From the NCBI GenBank assembly GCA_964505265.1, contig CAZDGN010000002.1, positions 76,802 to 140,801 on the forward strand: a stretch of 64,000 nucleotides of DNA, in the 5' to 3' direction. Under the pieces are notes generated by a model that ran no database searches, had not been told where the DNA came from, and saw only the letters and a list, made by a program, of their open reading frames with translations. The stretch's first letter is position 1. Every line of letters begins with the position of its first letter. A program made the translations under genes and the position numbers. Shown here piece after piece: positions 8,099 to 18,161 of the stretch. Source of the stretch: CAILUF01 sp964505265 (GTDB lineage: Bacteria; Pseudomonadota; Alphaproteobacteria; Rickettsiales; UBA1997).

Positions 8099-9889
8099 AT
8101 GAATTTTTCGCGCGAATTTCCTGAAAAATTAAAAAATCGAATTTTATTGTCAGATGTAATTGGTAAAAAAGTTAAGCTAAAAAAAACCGGCAAAGATTTT
8201 CTAGGATTATGTCCATTTCACAATGAAAAATCACCTTCTTTTCATGTCAATGATCTTAAAGGATTTTATCACTGTTTTGGTTGCCAAGCACATGGAGACA
8301 TAATAACTTTTACTATTGAGCAAGAAAAAATCCCATTCAAAGAGGCGGTTCTAAAGCTAGCCGATGATTATGGAATTGAGGTTCCAAGAGTTGATGCTAA
8401 CTTAAATGTAAATATTGATTATCAAGCCGGAGATTTTGAAATTGCTGAAAAGATTAACCAATTTTTTGAACAAAATTTATATGATATAATCGGTAAAAAT
8501 GCCCGTGAATATTTAAAAAAAAGAGGTTTTAATTCAAAGATTGCCAAAAAATTTCACATCGGTTATGCACCAAATTCCTATGACGCATTGCAAAATTACT
8601 TAAAAAAACTTGGATTTAGCCATAAATTAATTGAGAATTCTGGTGTAATTGGTAAAAGTGAAAATGGTAGAATTTACGATAAATTTCGAAATCGAATTAC
8701 CTTTGCGATTACCGACCGCAAAAATCGAATTATTGCTTTTGGTGGTCGATCGCTTGGCGACGATATGCCAAAATATTTAAATTCGGCGGAAACTGATATT
8801 TTTAAAAAAAGCCAAACCTTATATAATTATTTCAACGCCAAAAAATCTATTCTAGAGCAGGGATATGCAATTATGGTCGAGGGTTATGTAGATTGTATTA
8901 TTGTATCATCATCAGGTCAAGAAAATGTTGTAGCTGGTCTTGGAACGGCAATTAGTGAAGATCACATCAAGCAACTTTTTAGCATTACCGACAAAATTAT
9001 TGTCTGTCTCGATGGTGATAATGCTGGAATTAAGGCTTCAAAGCGAGTATTAGAGTTAGGATTAAGTTTAATTAATTCTAAAAAAAATTTAGAATTCTGC
9101 CTGATTCCAAATAAAATGGACCCAGATGAATATATTCGTGACTTTGGAGTTTTAGAATTCAAAAAATTATTACAAAATGCCAAACCAGCATCACAAGCAT
9201 TGTTGGATTTTGTATGCGACGAACTAAAAATCGATTTGCTTCAGGCAATTTCTCCAGAAAATAAAGCAAGATTAGAATATGAATTGGGTCAAAAAATTTC
9301 ACAAATAAATGATGTGCCAACCAAAAAATACTTTAATTTATTTGTTCGAGATGCCTTATTTTCTTTGGGTAAAAAAACCAAGAATTATAATATTCCAATT
9401 GTAAAAAATTTATCAATTGATAAAAATCCGCAAGAATTTCATATTCAAAATGCATTGATTGGATATTTAATAAAATTTCCTGAATTAATTGACTACCAAG
9501 ATAATGAATTCAATGTTCGAGAACATATTTTTATTGATGAAAAAATCAATGAAATAAAAGAATTCATTGTTAATTTATTAGATGAGGGTAATAAAAATAT
9601 TATTGAAGAGCTTGATAAATCAGAATTTAAGATTTATAATGTCAAAATCCGTAAAGTTATTGCTTTGCTAAGTTCAAATAATTTACACAAAAAATTTCGT
9701 CTGTTACTTTTAAAAGAATTATTAATTAAAGTTGAAAGACAATATAAAGAAAATTTGAATGAAAATGATGATGACAACGCCCATCAAGCAATGATTTTAA
9801 GTCAAAAAACGACTGAATTTTTTAAATACAAACAATCCTTGGAGCTTGAAATTCGGGCAATAAGCCAAGAAATTGAAAAAGAAATTTAA
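8099..9889 (+). CDS. dnaG: DNA primase
   Basis: A 596-residue primase that makes RNA primers at the replication fork. The N-terminal zinc-binding domain has C38, H41, C59 and C62 (CPFHNEK and HCFGCQ). The TOPRIM domain has the catalytic glutamate in VEGYVDC (E261) and the acidic CLDGDNAG block. The C-terminal third is the divergent DnaB-interacting domain. It is followed by rpoD after 14 nt; dnaG-rpoD is the classical macromolecular synthesis operon pair, here without rpsU. Confidence 0.97.
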   Translation: MNFSREFPEKLKNRILLSDVIGKKVKLKKTGKDFLGLCPFHNEKSPSFHVNDLKGFYHCFGCQAHGDIITFTIEQEKIPFKEAVLKLADDYGIEVPRVDANLNVNIDYQAGDFEIAEKINQFFEQNLYDIIGKNAREYLKKRGFNSKIAKKFHIGYAPNSYDALQNYLKKLGFSHKLIENSGVIGKSENGRIYDKFRNRITFAITDRKNRIIAFGGRSLGDDMPKYLNSAETDIFKKSQTLYNYFNAKKSILEQGYAIMVEGYVDCIIVSSSGQENVVAGLGTAISEDHIKQLFSITDKIIVCLDGDNAGIKASKRVLELGLSLINSKKNLEFCLIPNKMDPDEYIRDFGVLEFKKLLQNAKPASQALLDFVCDELKIDLLQAISPENKARLEYELGQKISQINDVPTKKYFNLFVRDALFSLGKKTKNYNIPIVKNLSIDKNPQEFHIQNALIGYLIKFPELIDYQDNEFNVREHIFIDEKINEIKEFIVNLLDEGNKNIIEELDKSEFKIYNVKIRKVIALLSSNNLHKKFRLLLLKELLIKVERQYKENLNENDDDNAHQAMILSQKTTEFFKYKQSLELEIRAISQEIEKEI

Positions 9890-9903
9890 CAATCCAAATA
9901 TTT

Positions 9904-12408
9904 ATGGCAAAAAAAATAAAAAAATCCCCAGCAAAAATTAAAAAAATTTTGCATAAAAAAAATAATTTAAAAAATCAAAAAATTTCTTCAACGAAAATTG
10001 CAAAAAAAACTGAAATAAAAAATAAAAAAATCATTGCTAAGCCAGTAGTTAAAAAGCCTCAAGCCAAGGCTAAAAATTTAAATAATAAAAATATTAAGGC
10101 AAAAGTTGTTGTAAAAAATCCAAAATCATCAAGCAAAAAACCAGAAAAAAAGATTATCGCTAAAAATATTAATGCTAAAAAAGTAGCTGACAAAAAAGCT
10201 AAAACTCAGCTAAACAAAAATAAAATTGTCAAAAAAAATAAAACCAAAACCTTAACCCCTAAAGTCTCGGCTAAAAAACCTGTAAATATCAAGCCAGACC
10301 CTAAAGTTAAGGCTCCAAAAAAACCAAAGGCAATTACCAAAAAAGATAAGTTTCAAAAATTAGATAAGGCTAATGACCCTAAAAAATTTGCCCAACAAGC
10401 AAGAGCAATGTTGAAAAAAGAGTCGAAGCCTTCGGCAATTTTAAGCGATAGATCGGCAAGAATTGCCGAAAAAATATCACAGATAAACGAGCCAAATGAA
10501 AATTTACAAGAAGATGAAAATAAGAGAATTTCTAGCGAGATTGCCAATAAATTAAAAAAACTTATCGCTATTGGTAAAACTCAAGGTTATTTAACCTACG
10601 ACCAAATTCTCGAAAATATTGAAACCGAACTTGATCCTAAAAAACTTGATAAAATTGTTGATATTTTGGGTGAGTTTAAAATTCAGATTGTAGAAAAAGA
10701 AGAGGACTTAGAAAGATTGATTGAAGAGGGCTTAGCTACCAAAGATGATGATAAGAGTCAGAAAAGAAGCGAAGATTCTGTTAAAACCTACTTAAAATCA
10801 ATGAGCACAGTTAAACTTTTAACTCGCGATGACGAAGTTTCTATTGCCATTAGAATCGAAGAAGGAAGAGTCCGAACCGTTAATTTTTTATATGAAAGCC
10901 CGCTAATAATGAGACATTTTATTGAGTGGTATAATGGTCTAGCCAACGGCACTTTGCTTCTTAGAGATATTATTCGTATCGATGAAACCTATAATTCTGA
11001 ATTAGAAGAAATGATTAAGAGTAATGACAGCAATAATCAAATCTCCGATGGCAATGTTGAGGATGTTGCCTCAATAATTGAACAGGCTGACTCAGTCGAA
11101 ATTAATGAAGACTCGCTATTTGAAGATGAAGAACTTGAAGAGATTGACGAAAGCGCCGTATCCTTTATTTCGATGGAAAGAATTTTGATGCCGAAAATGT
11201 TGGAGCTATTTCAAAAAATTGCCAATATTTGTCAAAAAATTATCGATAAATCAGAAAGCAAAACTCCTCAACAAATAAAAAATGACAAAGATATTAATAA
11301 GTTGAAACAGGATTTTGTAAAATTGACCAACGAAGTAAGTTTCAATGATGGATTAATAAAAGCCTTGGTTGACCAGCTTTATGAGGCTGGACAAAAATTA
11401 TTGTCAATTGAAATGGATTTATTGAAATTATCGCAAAATTATAAAATCGATAAGGTGGATTTTTTAAAGAATTATGCTGGGGTTGAGGATGTAGAAAAAT
11501 GGTTTAGCAAAATATTGGCAATTAAAGATGAAAAGTGGCAAAAATTTGCCAATGAAAGTGGAGAGCAAATTCAAAATTCGCTTGATAGAATATCCAAATT
11601 TACTAAAATTATGGGTTTGTCATTGGCTGATTTTAAAAAGATGATTAGCAATATCAGATATAGCCAAGAAGAGGAGTCAAAAGCCAAAAAAGAAATGATC
11701 GAAGCCAATCTTAGATTGGTAGTTTCGATTGCTAAAAAATACACTAATCGCGGCCTTCAATTTTTAGATTTAATTCAAGAAGGCAATATTGGCTTGATGA
11801 GAGCGGTTGATAAATTCGAATATCGTCGTGGATATAAATTTTCTACCTATGCTACTTGGTGGATTAGACAGGCAATAACCCGTGCAATTGCTGATCAATC
11901 GAGAACCATTCGTATTCCAATTCATATGGTGGAAACCATTAACAAAATTGTTAAAACTTCACGACAACTTACTCAAGAGCTAGGCAGAACGCCTGATGCT
12001 CAAGAGATTGCTGATAGATTATTGATGCCAGTTGATAAGGTGCGAAAAGTATTAAGAACATCAAAAGATCCTGTAAGTTTAGAATCGCCAATTTCGGGCG
12101 ATGATGAAGAAAGTGTGCTTGGAGATTTTATTGAAGATAAAACAGCGGTTTTGCCTTTCGATGCGGCTTCGCATTCTAAATTAAAAGAGCTTACTTCGCA
12201 AATTTTATCATCATTAACATCAAGAGAAGAAAGGGTTTTGCGTATGAGATTTGGCATTGGAATGGTTACCGATCACACCCTAGAAGAGGTTGGTAAACAA
12301 TTCTCCGTAACTCGCGAAAGGATTCGTCAAATTGAGGCAAAAGCCTTGAAGAAATTACAGCATCCAAAGCGAGCCAAATTATTAAAAAGCTTCCTGCAAG
12401 ACACTTAA
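9904..12408 (+). CDS. rpoD: RNA polymerase sigma factor RpoD with long lysine-rich N-terminal tail
   Basis: The primary sigma factor, 834 residues. Region 1.1 spans about 180-260 (GYLTYDQILENIE), region 1.2 about 290-325, region 2 about 595-690 (DLIQEGNIGLMRAVDKFEY, STYATWWIRQAITRA), region 3 about 690-760 and region 4 about 770-830 with the helix-turn-helix VTRERIRQIEAKALKKL. It is about 200 residues longer than typical sigma-70. The excess is mainly residues 1-165, a low-complexity Lys/Ala/Pro/Asn tail resembling histone H1-like basic proteins. The frame has no stop between the tail and region 1.1, and the ATG at 9904 follows dnaG closely, but a downstream start (for example the Met at residue 188) is possible. 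Confidence 0.95.
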   Translation: MAKKIKKSPAKIKKILHKKNNLKNQKISSTKIAKKTEIKNKKIIAKPVVKKPQAKAKNLNNKNIKAKVVVKNPKSSSKKPEKKIIAKNINAKKVADKKAKTQLNKNKIVKKNKTKTLTPKVSAKKPVNIKPDPKVKAPKKPKAITKKDKFQKLDKANDPKKFAQQARAMLKKESKPSAILSDRSARIAEKISQINEPNENLQEDENKRISSEIANKLKKLIAIGKTQGYLTYDQILENIETELDPKKLDKIVDILGEFKIQIVEKEEDLERLIEEGLATKDDDKSQKRSEDSVKTYLKSMSTVKLLTRDDEVSIAIRIEEGRVRTVNFLYESPLIMRHFIEWYNGLANGTLLLRDIIRIDETYNSELEEMIKSNDSNNQISDGNVEDVASIIEQADSVEINEDSLFEDEELEEIDESAVSFISMERILMPKMLELFQKIANICQKIIDKSESKTPQQIKNDKDINKLKQDFVKLTNEVSFNDGLIKALVDQLYEAGQKLLSIEMDLLKLSQNYKIDKVDFLKNYAGVEDVEKWFSKILAIKDEKWQKFANESGEQIQNSLDRISKFTKIMGLSLADFKKMISNIRYSQEEESKAKKEMIEANLRLVVSIAKKYTNRGLQFLDLIQEGNIGLMRAVDKFEYRRGYKFSTYATWWIRQAITRAIADQSRTIRIPIHMVETINKIVKTSRQLTQELGRTPDAQEIADRLLMPVDKVRKVLRTSKDPVSLESPISGDDEESVLGDFIEDKTAVLPFDAASHSKLKELTSQILSSLTSREERVLRMRFGIGMVTDHTLEEVGKQFSVTRERIRQIEAKALKKLQHPKRAKLLKSFLQDT

Positions 12409-14222
12409 TGACTACCAAAATTTTACACCACAAACTATCTATTTTACAAAAAAATTGGCAGGAAAAAATTGTTGATGAAAGGCTTGTAAAAGATATTTCA
12501 CAGCGTTTTTTAATTTCAGAAATCTTAAGCAAATTATTAATTATTCGTGATATTAAAATTGATGAAATCCAAAATTTTCTTGATCCAAAAATCAAAAATA
12601 TTCTACCCGATCCATTTTTACTAAACTCAATGTTGCAGGCGGTAAATGCCACAATTTCAGCAATAAATAATAACAAAAAAATTGCAATTTTTGGTGATTA
12701 TGATGTCGATGGAGCAACATCAAGTGCGCTTTTAAAAAGATTTTTTCGATCGCTAAATATATCAACACCAATTTATATACCCGATAGAATTATAGAGGGA
12801 TATGGTCCAAATTCTAATGCTTTAACCAAGCTAAAAAATGAAGGAACGGATTTGGTAATAATGGTAGATTGCGGAACTGTGGCTTTTGAGCCTTTAAAAA
12901 TTGCTAGCAAAATCGGCTTAGAAATTATAGTCATCGACCATCATTTAGGGGCATTAGAAAAACCCGATGCTATAGCTGTAATTAATCCTAATCAACTAAA
13001 CGAAAGTTTTGAACATAAAAATTTATGTGCAGCAGGGGTGGTTTTTTTATTTTTGGTTGCTATTACCAGCCAGCTACGCAAGCAAAATTATTTTACTAAA
13101 ATTGCCGAACCAAATCTTTATGAATTACTCGATCTAGTTGCGCTTGGAACAGTTTGTGATGTTATGAGTTTAACAGGTTTAAATCGCTGCTTTGTGGCAA
13201 ATGGTTTAAAAATTATGCAAAAAAGACAAAATTTAGGATTAAAAACTATAATCGATAATGCACAAGTTAATTCAACCTTAAATAGCTATATTTTGGGTTT
13301 TGTTATTGGGCCAAGAATCAATGCGGGTGGGAGGGTTGGAAGTTCTCACCTCGGGGCAGAAATTTTATCAACTCAAGATGAAAATTTAGCAAATGAAATT
13401 GCTAAAGAATTGGAGGATTTCAATAAAAAACGCAAAGAAATTGAAGCTGAGGTTTTGTCGCAAGCAATTTACAATCTAGAGAATAAATTAGGCGGGTTTA
13501 GCAAAGAGGATGCAGTGATTTTTGCGGTTGGTGTTGATTGGCACCAAGGAGTAATTGGCATAATTGCATCGAGATTGAAAGAGATTTATGGTAAGCCTGT
13601 TGCGGTGATAACAATTGATCAAAAAACCAAAAAGGCAAAGGGTTCATGCCGTTCAATATCGGGAATTGATTTTGGTGCAGAAATTTTAAATGCCAAAACT
13701 TCTTCGCTTATTCAAGATGGAGGTGGGCATGCAATGGCAGGAGGATTTAGCTTATTAGATACTCAAATCAAAGATTTACATAATTTTTTAAACCAAAAAT
13801 TGCAACAAAAAATAAAAAAAATTCTAGAAAATAATATATTAAATTATGATTTAGAGCTTGATGCACAGCAGTTAAATTTAGATTTAATAAAAGAAATATC
13901 AAAGCTAGAGCCATTTGGAGTTGGTAATCCTCGTCCAAAATTTTTAATTAGAAATTTATATAAAATTAAAACCAATTTTGTTGGTAAAAAACAAGAGCAT
14001 TTAAATGTGATTTTTTCAGCCAAATCAATGCTTGGATTTAATAATCAATTTTCAGCGATTTTGTTTCGACAAAACAGCAATGATTTAGCAAAATATTTGA
14101 CAGAAATAAAAACGACAACCCCAATTGATATTATTGCAACCATAGAAATTAATAGTTGGATGGGAATTGACAAAATTCAGATTCAAATTGAAGATGTAAT
14201 TTTAATAAGTCAAAAAAATTAA
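12408..14222 (+). CDS. recJ: Single-stranded-DNA-specific exonuclease RecJ
   Basis: A 604-residue DHH-family 5'-3' exonuclease for recombination and mismatch repair. Catalytic motifs are GDYDVDGATSSALL, MVDCGT and VIDHHLG in the DHH domain, and GGGHAMAGGF in the DHHA1 domain (about residue 442). The start overlaps the rpoD stop as TAATG, indicating translational coupling. Length is normal for the family. Confidence 0.95.
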   Translation: MTTKILHHKLSILQKNWQEKIVDERLVKDISQRFLISEILSKLLIIRDIKIDEIQNFLDPKIKNILPDPFLLNSMLQAVNATISAINNNKKIAIFGDYDVDGATSSALLKRFFRSLNISTPIYIPDRIIEGYGPNSNALTKLKNEGTDLVIMVDCGTVAFEPLKIASKIGLEIIVIDHHLGALEKPDAIAVINPNQLNESFEHKNLCAAGVVFLFLVAITSQLRKQNYFTKIAEPNLYELLDLVALGTVCDVMSLTGLNRCFVANGLKIMQKRQNLGLKTIIDNAQVNSTLNSYILGFVIGPRINAGGRVGSSHLGAEILSTQDENLANEIAKELEDFNKKRKEIEAEVLSQAIYNLENKLGGFSKEDAVIFAVGVDWHQGVIGIIASRLKEIYGKPVAVITIDQKTKKAKGSCRSISGIDFGAEILNAKTSSLIQDGGGHAMAGGFSLLDTQIKDLHNFLNQKLQQKIKKILENNILNYDLELDAQQLNLDLIKEISKLEPFGVGNPRPKFLIRNLYKIKTNFVGKKQEHLNVIFSAKSMLGFNNQFSAILFRQNSNDLAKYLTEIKTTTPIDIIATIEINSWMGIDKIQIQIEDVILISQKN

Positions 14223-14281
14223 TTAATTTGATTTTTAAATAACAAAAACAATAATTATAAGAAAAATAATTAATAATAATT

Positions 14282-14764
14282 ATGAAATCATTTTATCAAA
14301 ACTTTATTAATAATTTGGAATATAATTCTGCCGAAGATTTGTTGCATGAAAAACCTTATGTCGAAGTAACCAACAATATCGAGATAAATGTTTGGCCAGA
14401 ATATATAACCAAAAAATCAACACCTCAAGGCGATATTTTTATATGGGCCTATCACATTTTAATTCACAATAAATCAATTGATATAGTAAAGCTTACCCAT
14501 CGCTATTGGCGAATTGTTGATGAGGCTGGAAATATTCAAGAAGTAGATGATGAAGGGGTGGTTGGCGAAAAGCCAGAGATAAAGCCCGATTCGTCCTTTC
14601 AATATACAAGTGCCGTGCATTTAAAGCTGCCTTCGGGAATTATGATGGGAAAATATAAAATGCAAAAACTAACTAATAATGACAGCAAAATCGAGCAAGA
14701 GTTTAGTGCCATAATTCCAGCTTTTTCCTTGGATTTACCTAATAATAAAAAAATTCTTAATTAA
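14282..14764 (+). CDS. apaG: ApaG domain protein
   Basis: A 160-residue protein with the ApaG fibronectin-like fold: IFIWAYHILIHNKS, LTHRYWRIVDEAG and the conserved DDEGVVGEKPEIKPDSSFQY block, then GIMMGKYKM. The family is implicated in Co/Mg homeostasis and binds nucleoside polyphosphates, but its exact function is unsettled. It is about 30 residues longer than the 125-residue Escherichia coli protein, mostly at the N-terminus. It follows a 59-nt AT-rich spacer after recJ and overlaps the tsaB start as TAATG. Confidence 0.9.
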   Translation: MKSFYQNFINNLEYNSAEDLLHEKPYVEVTNNIEINVWPEYITKKSTPQGDIFIWAYHILIHNKSIDIVKLTHRYWRIVDEAGNIQEVDDEGVVGEKPEIKPDSSFQYTSAVHLKLPSGIMMGKYKMQKLTNNDSKIEQEFSAIIPAFSLDLPNNKKILN

Positions 14765-15420
14765 TGCTGGTTTTAGCTTTTGATTGTTCTTCAAATTCTA
14801 TGTCAATTGCACTTGGCAAGTGTGGCGAAAAAAATTTGAAAATATTTGAAGAAAAAAATTTTTATGGAGAGCCGAAGCACTCTGAGCTTTTAGTTTCTTC
14901 GATTGATGAAATGGTTAAAAATCATAGCATAAATTACTCGGATTTAAATTTGGTAATTGCCACCAATGGTCCAAGTAGCTATACAGCAATTCGTGTTGCA
15001 TTATCAACTTTAAAAATGTTTGCAATTTCAAAAAAAGTCGAGTGCAATACCTTAACCTCTAGCTCAATTTTAGCATATAAAAATCGAAATAAATCCAATC
15101 AAATCGTCACTATTACCAGAGCTAATGGTGATGAATATTACATTGCCAAATATAAAATTAACAATCAACAATTAACACAAACTCATCCAAATGAAATTCA
15201 AGATTTTAATTTCATTCAAGAAAGCTTGAATCCAGATGAATATTTATGTGGTTTTGGCAATAAAAATTTTGAGAAACATCAATTTAAATCAAACCAAGAT
15301 GATTTTATTAAGGCAAGTGATTTAATTGAATATGGGTATCAAGAATATTTGCAAAAAAATTTAAGCAACGATATCGTTGCCAAATATTTGCGTGATCCTA
15401 AAATTACCATAAAAAAATGA
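14764..15420 (+). CDS. tsaB: tRNA threonylcarbamoyladenosine biosynthesis protein TsaB
   Basis: A 218-residue ASKHA-fold partner of TsaD, needed for t6A37 in tRNAs that read ANN codons. The N-terminus has the phosphate-1-like LAFDCSSNSMSIAL motif, followed by KHSELLVSSIDEM and the NGPSSYTAIRVALSTLK helix typical of TsaB. The C-terminal half is divergent, as usual. The stop lies 6 bp from the 3' end of the reverse-strand tRNA-Cys. Confidence 0.88.
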   Translation: MLVLAFDCSSNSMSIALGKCGEKNLKIFEEKNFYGEPKHSELLVSSIDEMVKNHSINYSDLNLVIATNGPSSYTAIRVALSTLKMFAISKKVECNTLTSSSILAYKNRNKSNQIVTITRANGDEYYIAKYKINNQQLTQTHPNEIQDFNFIQESLNPDEYLCGFGNKNFEKHQFKSNQDDFIKASDLIEYGYQEYLQKNLSNDIVAKYLRDPKITIKK

Positions 15421-15426
15421 TGATTT

Positions 15427-15501
15427 TGGAGGCCAGGGCCGGAATCGAACCGGCGCATAGAAGCTTTGCAGGCTTCTGCATTACCACTTTGCTACCTAGC
15501 C
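15427..15501 (-). tRNA. tRNA-Cys(GCA)
   Basis: The reverse strand folds into a complete cloverleaf: acceptor GGCTAGG pairs with CCTGGCC (one G-U), anticodon stem GAAGC/GCTTC, loop CTGCAAA with anticodon GCA, T arm with GGTTCGATTCC, discriminator U and an encoded CCA end. It is the only tRNA found in the window. It lies tail to tail with tsaB. Confidence 0.96.
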
Positions 15502-15591
15502 ATTTCAAAATTTGAGAGTGGAAAATAAATTTTACAATTTTAATTCAAAATGGCAATATATTTATAAAATAAATTAAAAACTATCAAATTT

Positions 15592-16815
15592 ATGAACAAA
15601 GCAATTTATCAAGAAAATTATAAAAATATTTTTAGCAAAAGCGAATTAAAAAAGGAATATGATTTATGCGAAAAATCAGCGAAAATTCTTCGAGATGAAA
15701 TTACAAATTCAAAAATTTTGGCATTAAATATTGTTCAAAAAATCGATGATTTTGCTGAATTTGCAAAATTAGCCGAATTGGCTCAGGCCTATAAAAAAAT
15801 TATTGTGCTTGGAGTTGGTGGTTCAAGCCTTGGAGCCAAAACAATGTGCTCATTAAAATTTCAATCTAAACTTGAATTTATTGAATCAATTGACCCAATA
15901 TCCATTGAAAACCAAATTAAAAATATTGATTTTAGAAATACATTTTTTTTGGTGATTAGTAAATCAGGTGAAACCATTGAGACTATATGTCAAACCCTAA
16001 TAATAATTGAAGAATTTAAACATCAAAAAATTAAAAATTTTGCCGAACAATTTATATTTGTAACTGAAAATAAACCAAATTCATTATTTAAAATTGCCAA
16101 AAAAATAAATGCAAAAATTGCTTTTCATCCAAATGAAATTGGTGGAAGATTTTCTTGCTTTTCAATAGTTGGAATGTTGCCATCGTTGATTGCGGGGGTG
16201 GATATTGCCAAAATTCGCATGGGTGGCAACGTAATTTTACAAGAATTTTTGCATAATGATAAAATTATTTTTTCATCGGCTTTGTTGTTAAAATTATATA
16301 AAACTGGTTATATCAACAATGTAGTTATGCCTTATGTTGATGATTTCAAAAATTTTACCGATTGGTATCGTCAATTATGGGCCGAATCGCTTGGAAAAAA
16401 TTCATTTGGTTCAACGCCAATTAATTCTCTTGGAACCGTTGATCAGCATAGCCAGCTTCAACTTTATCTTGACGGCAATCGTGATAAATTTTTCACTTTT
16501 ATCATTTCTAAAAATTATAAAAATGATTTTAAAATTAAGGATTTAACTGATTGCGAAACCCTTTTTGGTGGTAAAAAATTATCACAAATTTTAACAATAG
16601 AACACCAAACTACAATTGAAGTTTTAAATGAAAAAAAACTTCCAATTAGAATTTTTGAAATAGAAAATGTTAATGAAGAGGTAATGGGTGGGTTGATGAT
16701 GCAAATGTTTTTAGAAACTATTTTGGTTGCTAAAGCCAACAAAATAAACCCATATGATCAACCAGCGGTTGAGTTTAGAAAAGAAATGGCAAAAAAAATT
16801 TTAAAAAATTTTTAA
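15592..16815 (+). CDS. pgi: Glucose-6-phosphate isomerase
   Basis: A 407-residue phosphosugar isomerase. SIS domain features are VLGVGGSSLGAKTM (about residues 72-85), SKSGETIET and the second-domain GTVDQHSQLQLYLDG with the catalytic His. The short form of about 400 residues is like those of Bacillus and some alphaproteobacteria rather than the 550-residue enterobacterial form. It indicates hexose-phosphate metabolism, which classical Rickettsia lack. A free-standing transcript is likely; dsbB follows after 6 nt. Confidence 0.93.
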   Translation: MNKAIYQENYKNIFSKSELKKEYDLCEKSAKILRDEITNSKILALNIVQKIDDFAEFAKLAELAQAYKKIIVLGVGGSSLGAKTMCSLKFQSKLEFIESIDPISIENQIKNIDFRNTFFLVISKSGETIETICQTLIIIEEFKHQKIKNFAEQFIFVTENKPNSLFKIAKKINAKIAFHPNEIGGRFSCFSIVGMLPSLIAGVDIAKIRMGGNVILQEFLHNDKIIFSSALLLKLYKTGYINNVVMPYVDDFKNFTDWYRQLWAESLGKNSFGSTPINSLGTVDQHSQLQLYLDGNRDKFFTFIISKNYKNDFKIKDLTDCETLFGGKKLSQILTIEHQTTIEVLNEKKLPIRIFEIENVNEEVMGGLMMQMFLETILVAKANKINPYDQPAVEFRKEMAKKILKNF

Positions 16816-16821
16816 TAAAAT

Positions 16822-17331
16822 ATGCAGAAAATACTAAATAAATATTTAAAAAATCCAATTATTTTATATTTATTTTTATCAGCCTTTTCATCTTTTTTGG
16901 CATTGCTTTTAGCCTATATTTCTGAATTTATTTTTAACTTACAGCCTTGCATTTTATGCTACTATCAGCGTAAACCATATTTCGCAATTTTATTTATCGT
17001 GGCTCTGGTTTTTTGGTTAAAAAAATATCAAAAAATTGGTGCAATTTTATGTGCAACCTTGTTTTTAACTAATGCGGTAATAGCTTTTTATCACTCGGGA
17101 GTTGAGCAGAAATTTTTTAAAGGTCCAACCACCTGTTCATCGCAAAACCTAAATAACATTACTGATTTGAAAGAATTTGAAATGGCAATTTTATCGACCA
17201 GAGCCGTTAGATGCGATGAGCCAGAATTCTATTTCTTAAATTTAACAATGGCTAATTGGAATTTTATTTATTCGTTAATATTATTTTTATTGGTGATAAT
17301 TATATTTAATAAAAGAATTCACAAATATTAA
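16822..17331 (+). CDS. dsbB: Disulfide bond formation protein DsbB
   Basis: A 169-residue quinone reductase of the inner membrane with four hydrophobic helices. The periplasmic cysteine pairs are C43-C46 (QPCILCYYQR) and C105/C131 (GPTTCSSQN and RAVRCDEPE), the arrangement used to reoxidise DsbA with ubiquinone. A DsbA-like protein is encoded at 60445. The 3' end overlaps convergent hisI by 4 nt. Confidence 0.92.
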   Translation: MQKILNKYLKNPIILYLFLSAFSSFLALLLAYISEFIFNLQPCILCYYQRKPYFAILFIVALVFWLKKYQKIGAILCATLFLTNAVIAFYHSGVEQKFFKGPTTCSSQNLNNITDLKEFEMAILSTRAVRCDEPEFYFLNLTMANWNFIYSLILFLLVIIIFNKRIHKY

Positions 17332-17660
17332 TTTTCTTTAATTATTTTGTTAAAAAAACAATTTTTAGCACCCGTATGGCAAGCATTTCCTGTTTGCAAA
17401 ACTTCAAGTAAAATACAATCATAATCGCAATCGGTGGTAATTTTTATGACCTCTTGCATATTGCCAGAAGTTTTACCTTTTTGCCATAATTCTTGCCTTG
17501 ATCGTGAATAATATGTGGCATAACCGCTATCGATTGTAATTTTTAGGCTTTCCAAATTCATCCAAGCTTGCATCAAAATTTCTTTGGTTTTGATTTCTTG
17601 GGTGATTACAGGAATTAAGCCATCATTGTTAAATTTAAGTTTGGATAAAATTTCTTGCAT
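17328..17660 (-). CDS. hisI: Phosphoribosyl-AMP cyclohydrolase
   Basis: A 110-residue HisI that opens the adenine ring of PR-AMP in histidine synthesis. The metal-binding motifs DCDYDCILLEV and CHTGAKNCFF are present, as is YYSRSRQELWQKG. There is no HisE fusion. It stands alone, convergent with dsbB; other his genes except hisZ at 45835 are outside the window, so the pathway is dispersed. Confidence 0.95.
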   Translation of the reverse strand: MQEILSKLKFNNDGLIPVITQEIKTKEILMQAWMNLESLKITIDSGYATYYSRSRQELWQKGKTSGNMQEVIKITTDCDYDCILLEVLQTGNACHTGAKNCFFNKIIKEN

Positions 17661-17729
17661 TTTTTTGATAGTTGAATTTGATTTTTTTAAATAATATAAT
17701 TTAAATTATTTAAAATAAATATAAATTTA

Positions 17730-18161
17730 ATGATAACCTGCACTCGACGCCTTGAATTTGATAGTGCTCATCGCATTATGAACCATGAAAGTAAATGTAA
17801 ATTGCTTCATGGTCACCGTTATGTGGTTGAAGTAACTTTTAGCGCAAAAGAACTCGATAATATTGGCCGGGTTATTGATTTTGGTGTTATCAAGTCAGTA
17901 CTTGGAGCTTGGATTGATGAATATCTAGACCACAATACTATCTTGTGCATTTATGACAAAAATCTAGGAAGTAATATTTCGGCAATTACTAGTCAAAAAA
18001 TTTATTATATGGAGCAAAATCCAACCGCTGAAAATATCGCCAAACATCTACTTTACGATATTTGTCCACAATTATTTGCTAATCATCCCATTAAATGCAT
18101 TGCAATAAAAGTTCACGAAACGCCAAATTGCTCTGCTGAAATTACCGTAAAATATGAATAA
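17730..18161 (+). CDS. queD: 6-pyruvoyl-tetrahydropterin synthase/QueD family
   Basis: A 143-residue T-fold enzyme. The zinc ligands appear as FDSAHRI and LLHGHRY, the catalytic cysteine in CKLLHGH, and HETPNCSAEI near the C-terminus. In bacteria it usually makes 6-carboxy-tetrahydropterin for queuosine. It starts 69 bp from divergent hisI and overlaps ybgC by 8 nt. A pterin-synthase role cannot be excluded. Confidence 0.85.
   Translation: MITCTRRLEFDSAHRIMNHESKCKLLHGHRYVVEVTFSAKELDNIGRVIDFGVIKSVLGAWIDEYLDHNTILCIYDKNLGSNISAITSQKIYYMEQNPTAENIAKHLLYDICPQLFANHPIKCIAIKVHETPNCSAEITVKYE

Noticed and set aside
16334..16546. ORF inside pgi in another frame
   Set aside because: It lies wholly within the well-supported pgi coding region and has no motif of its own.
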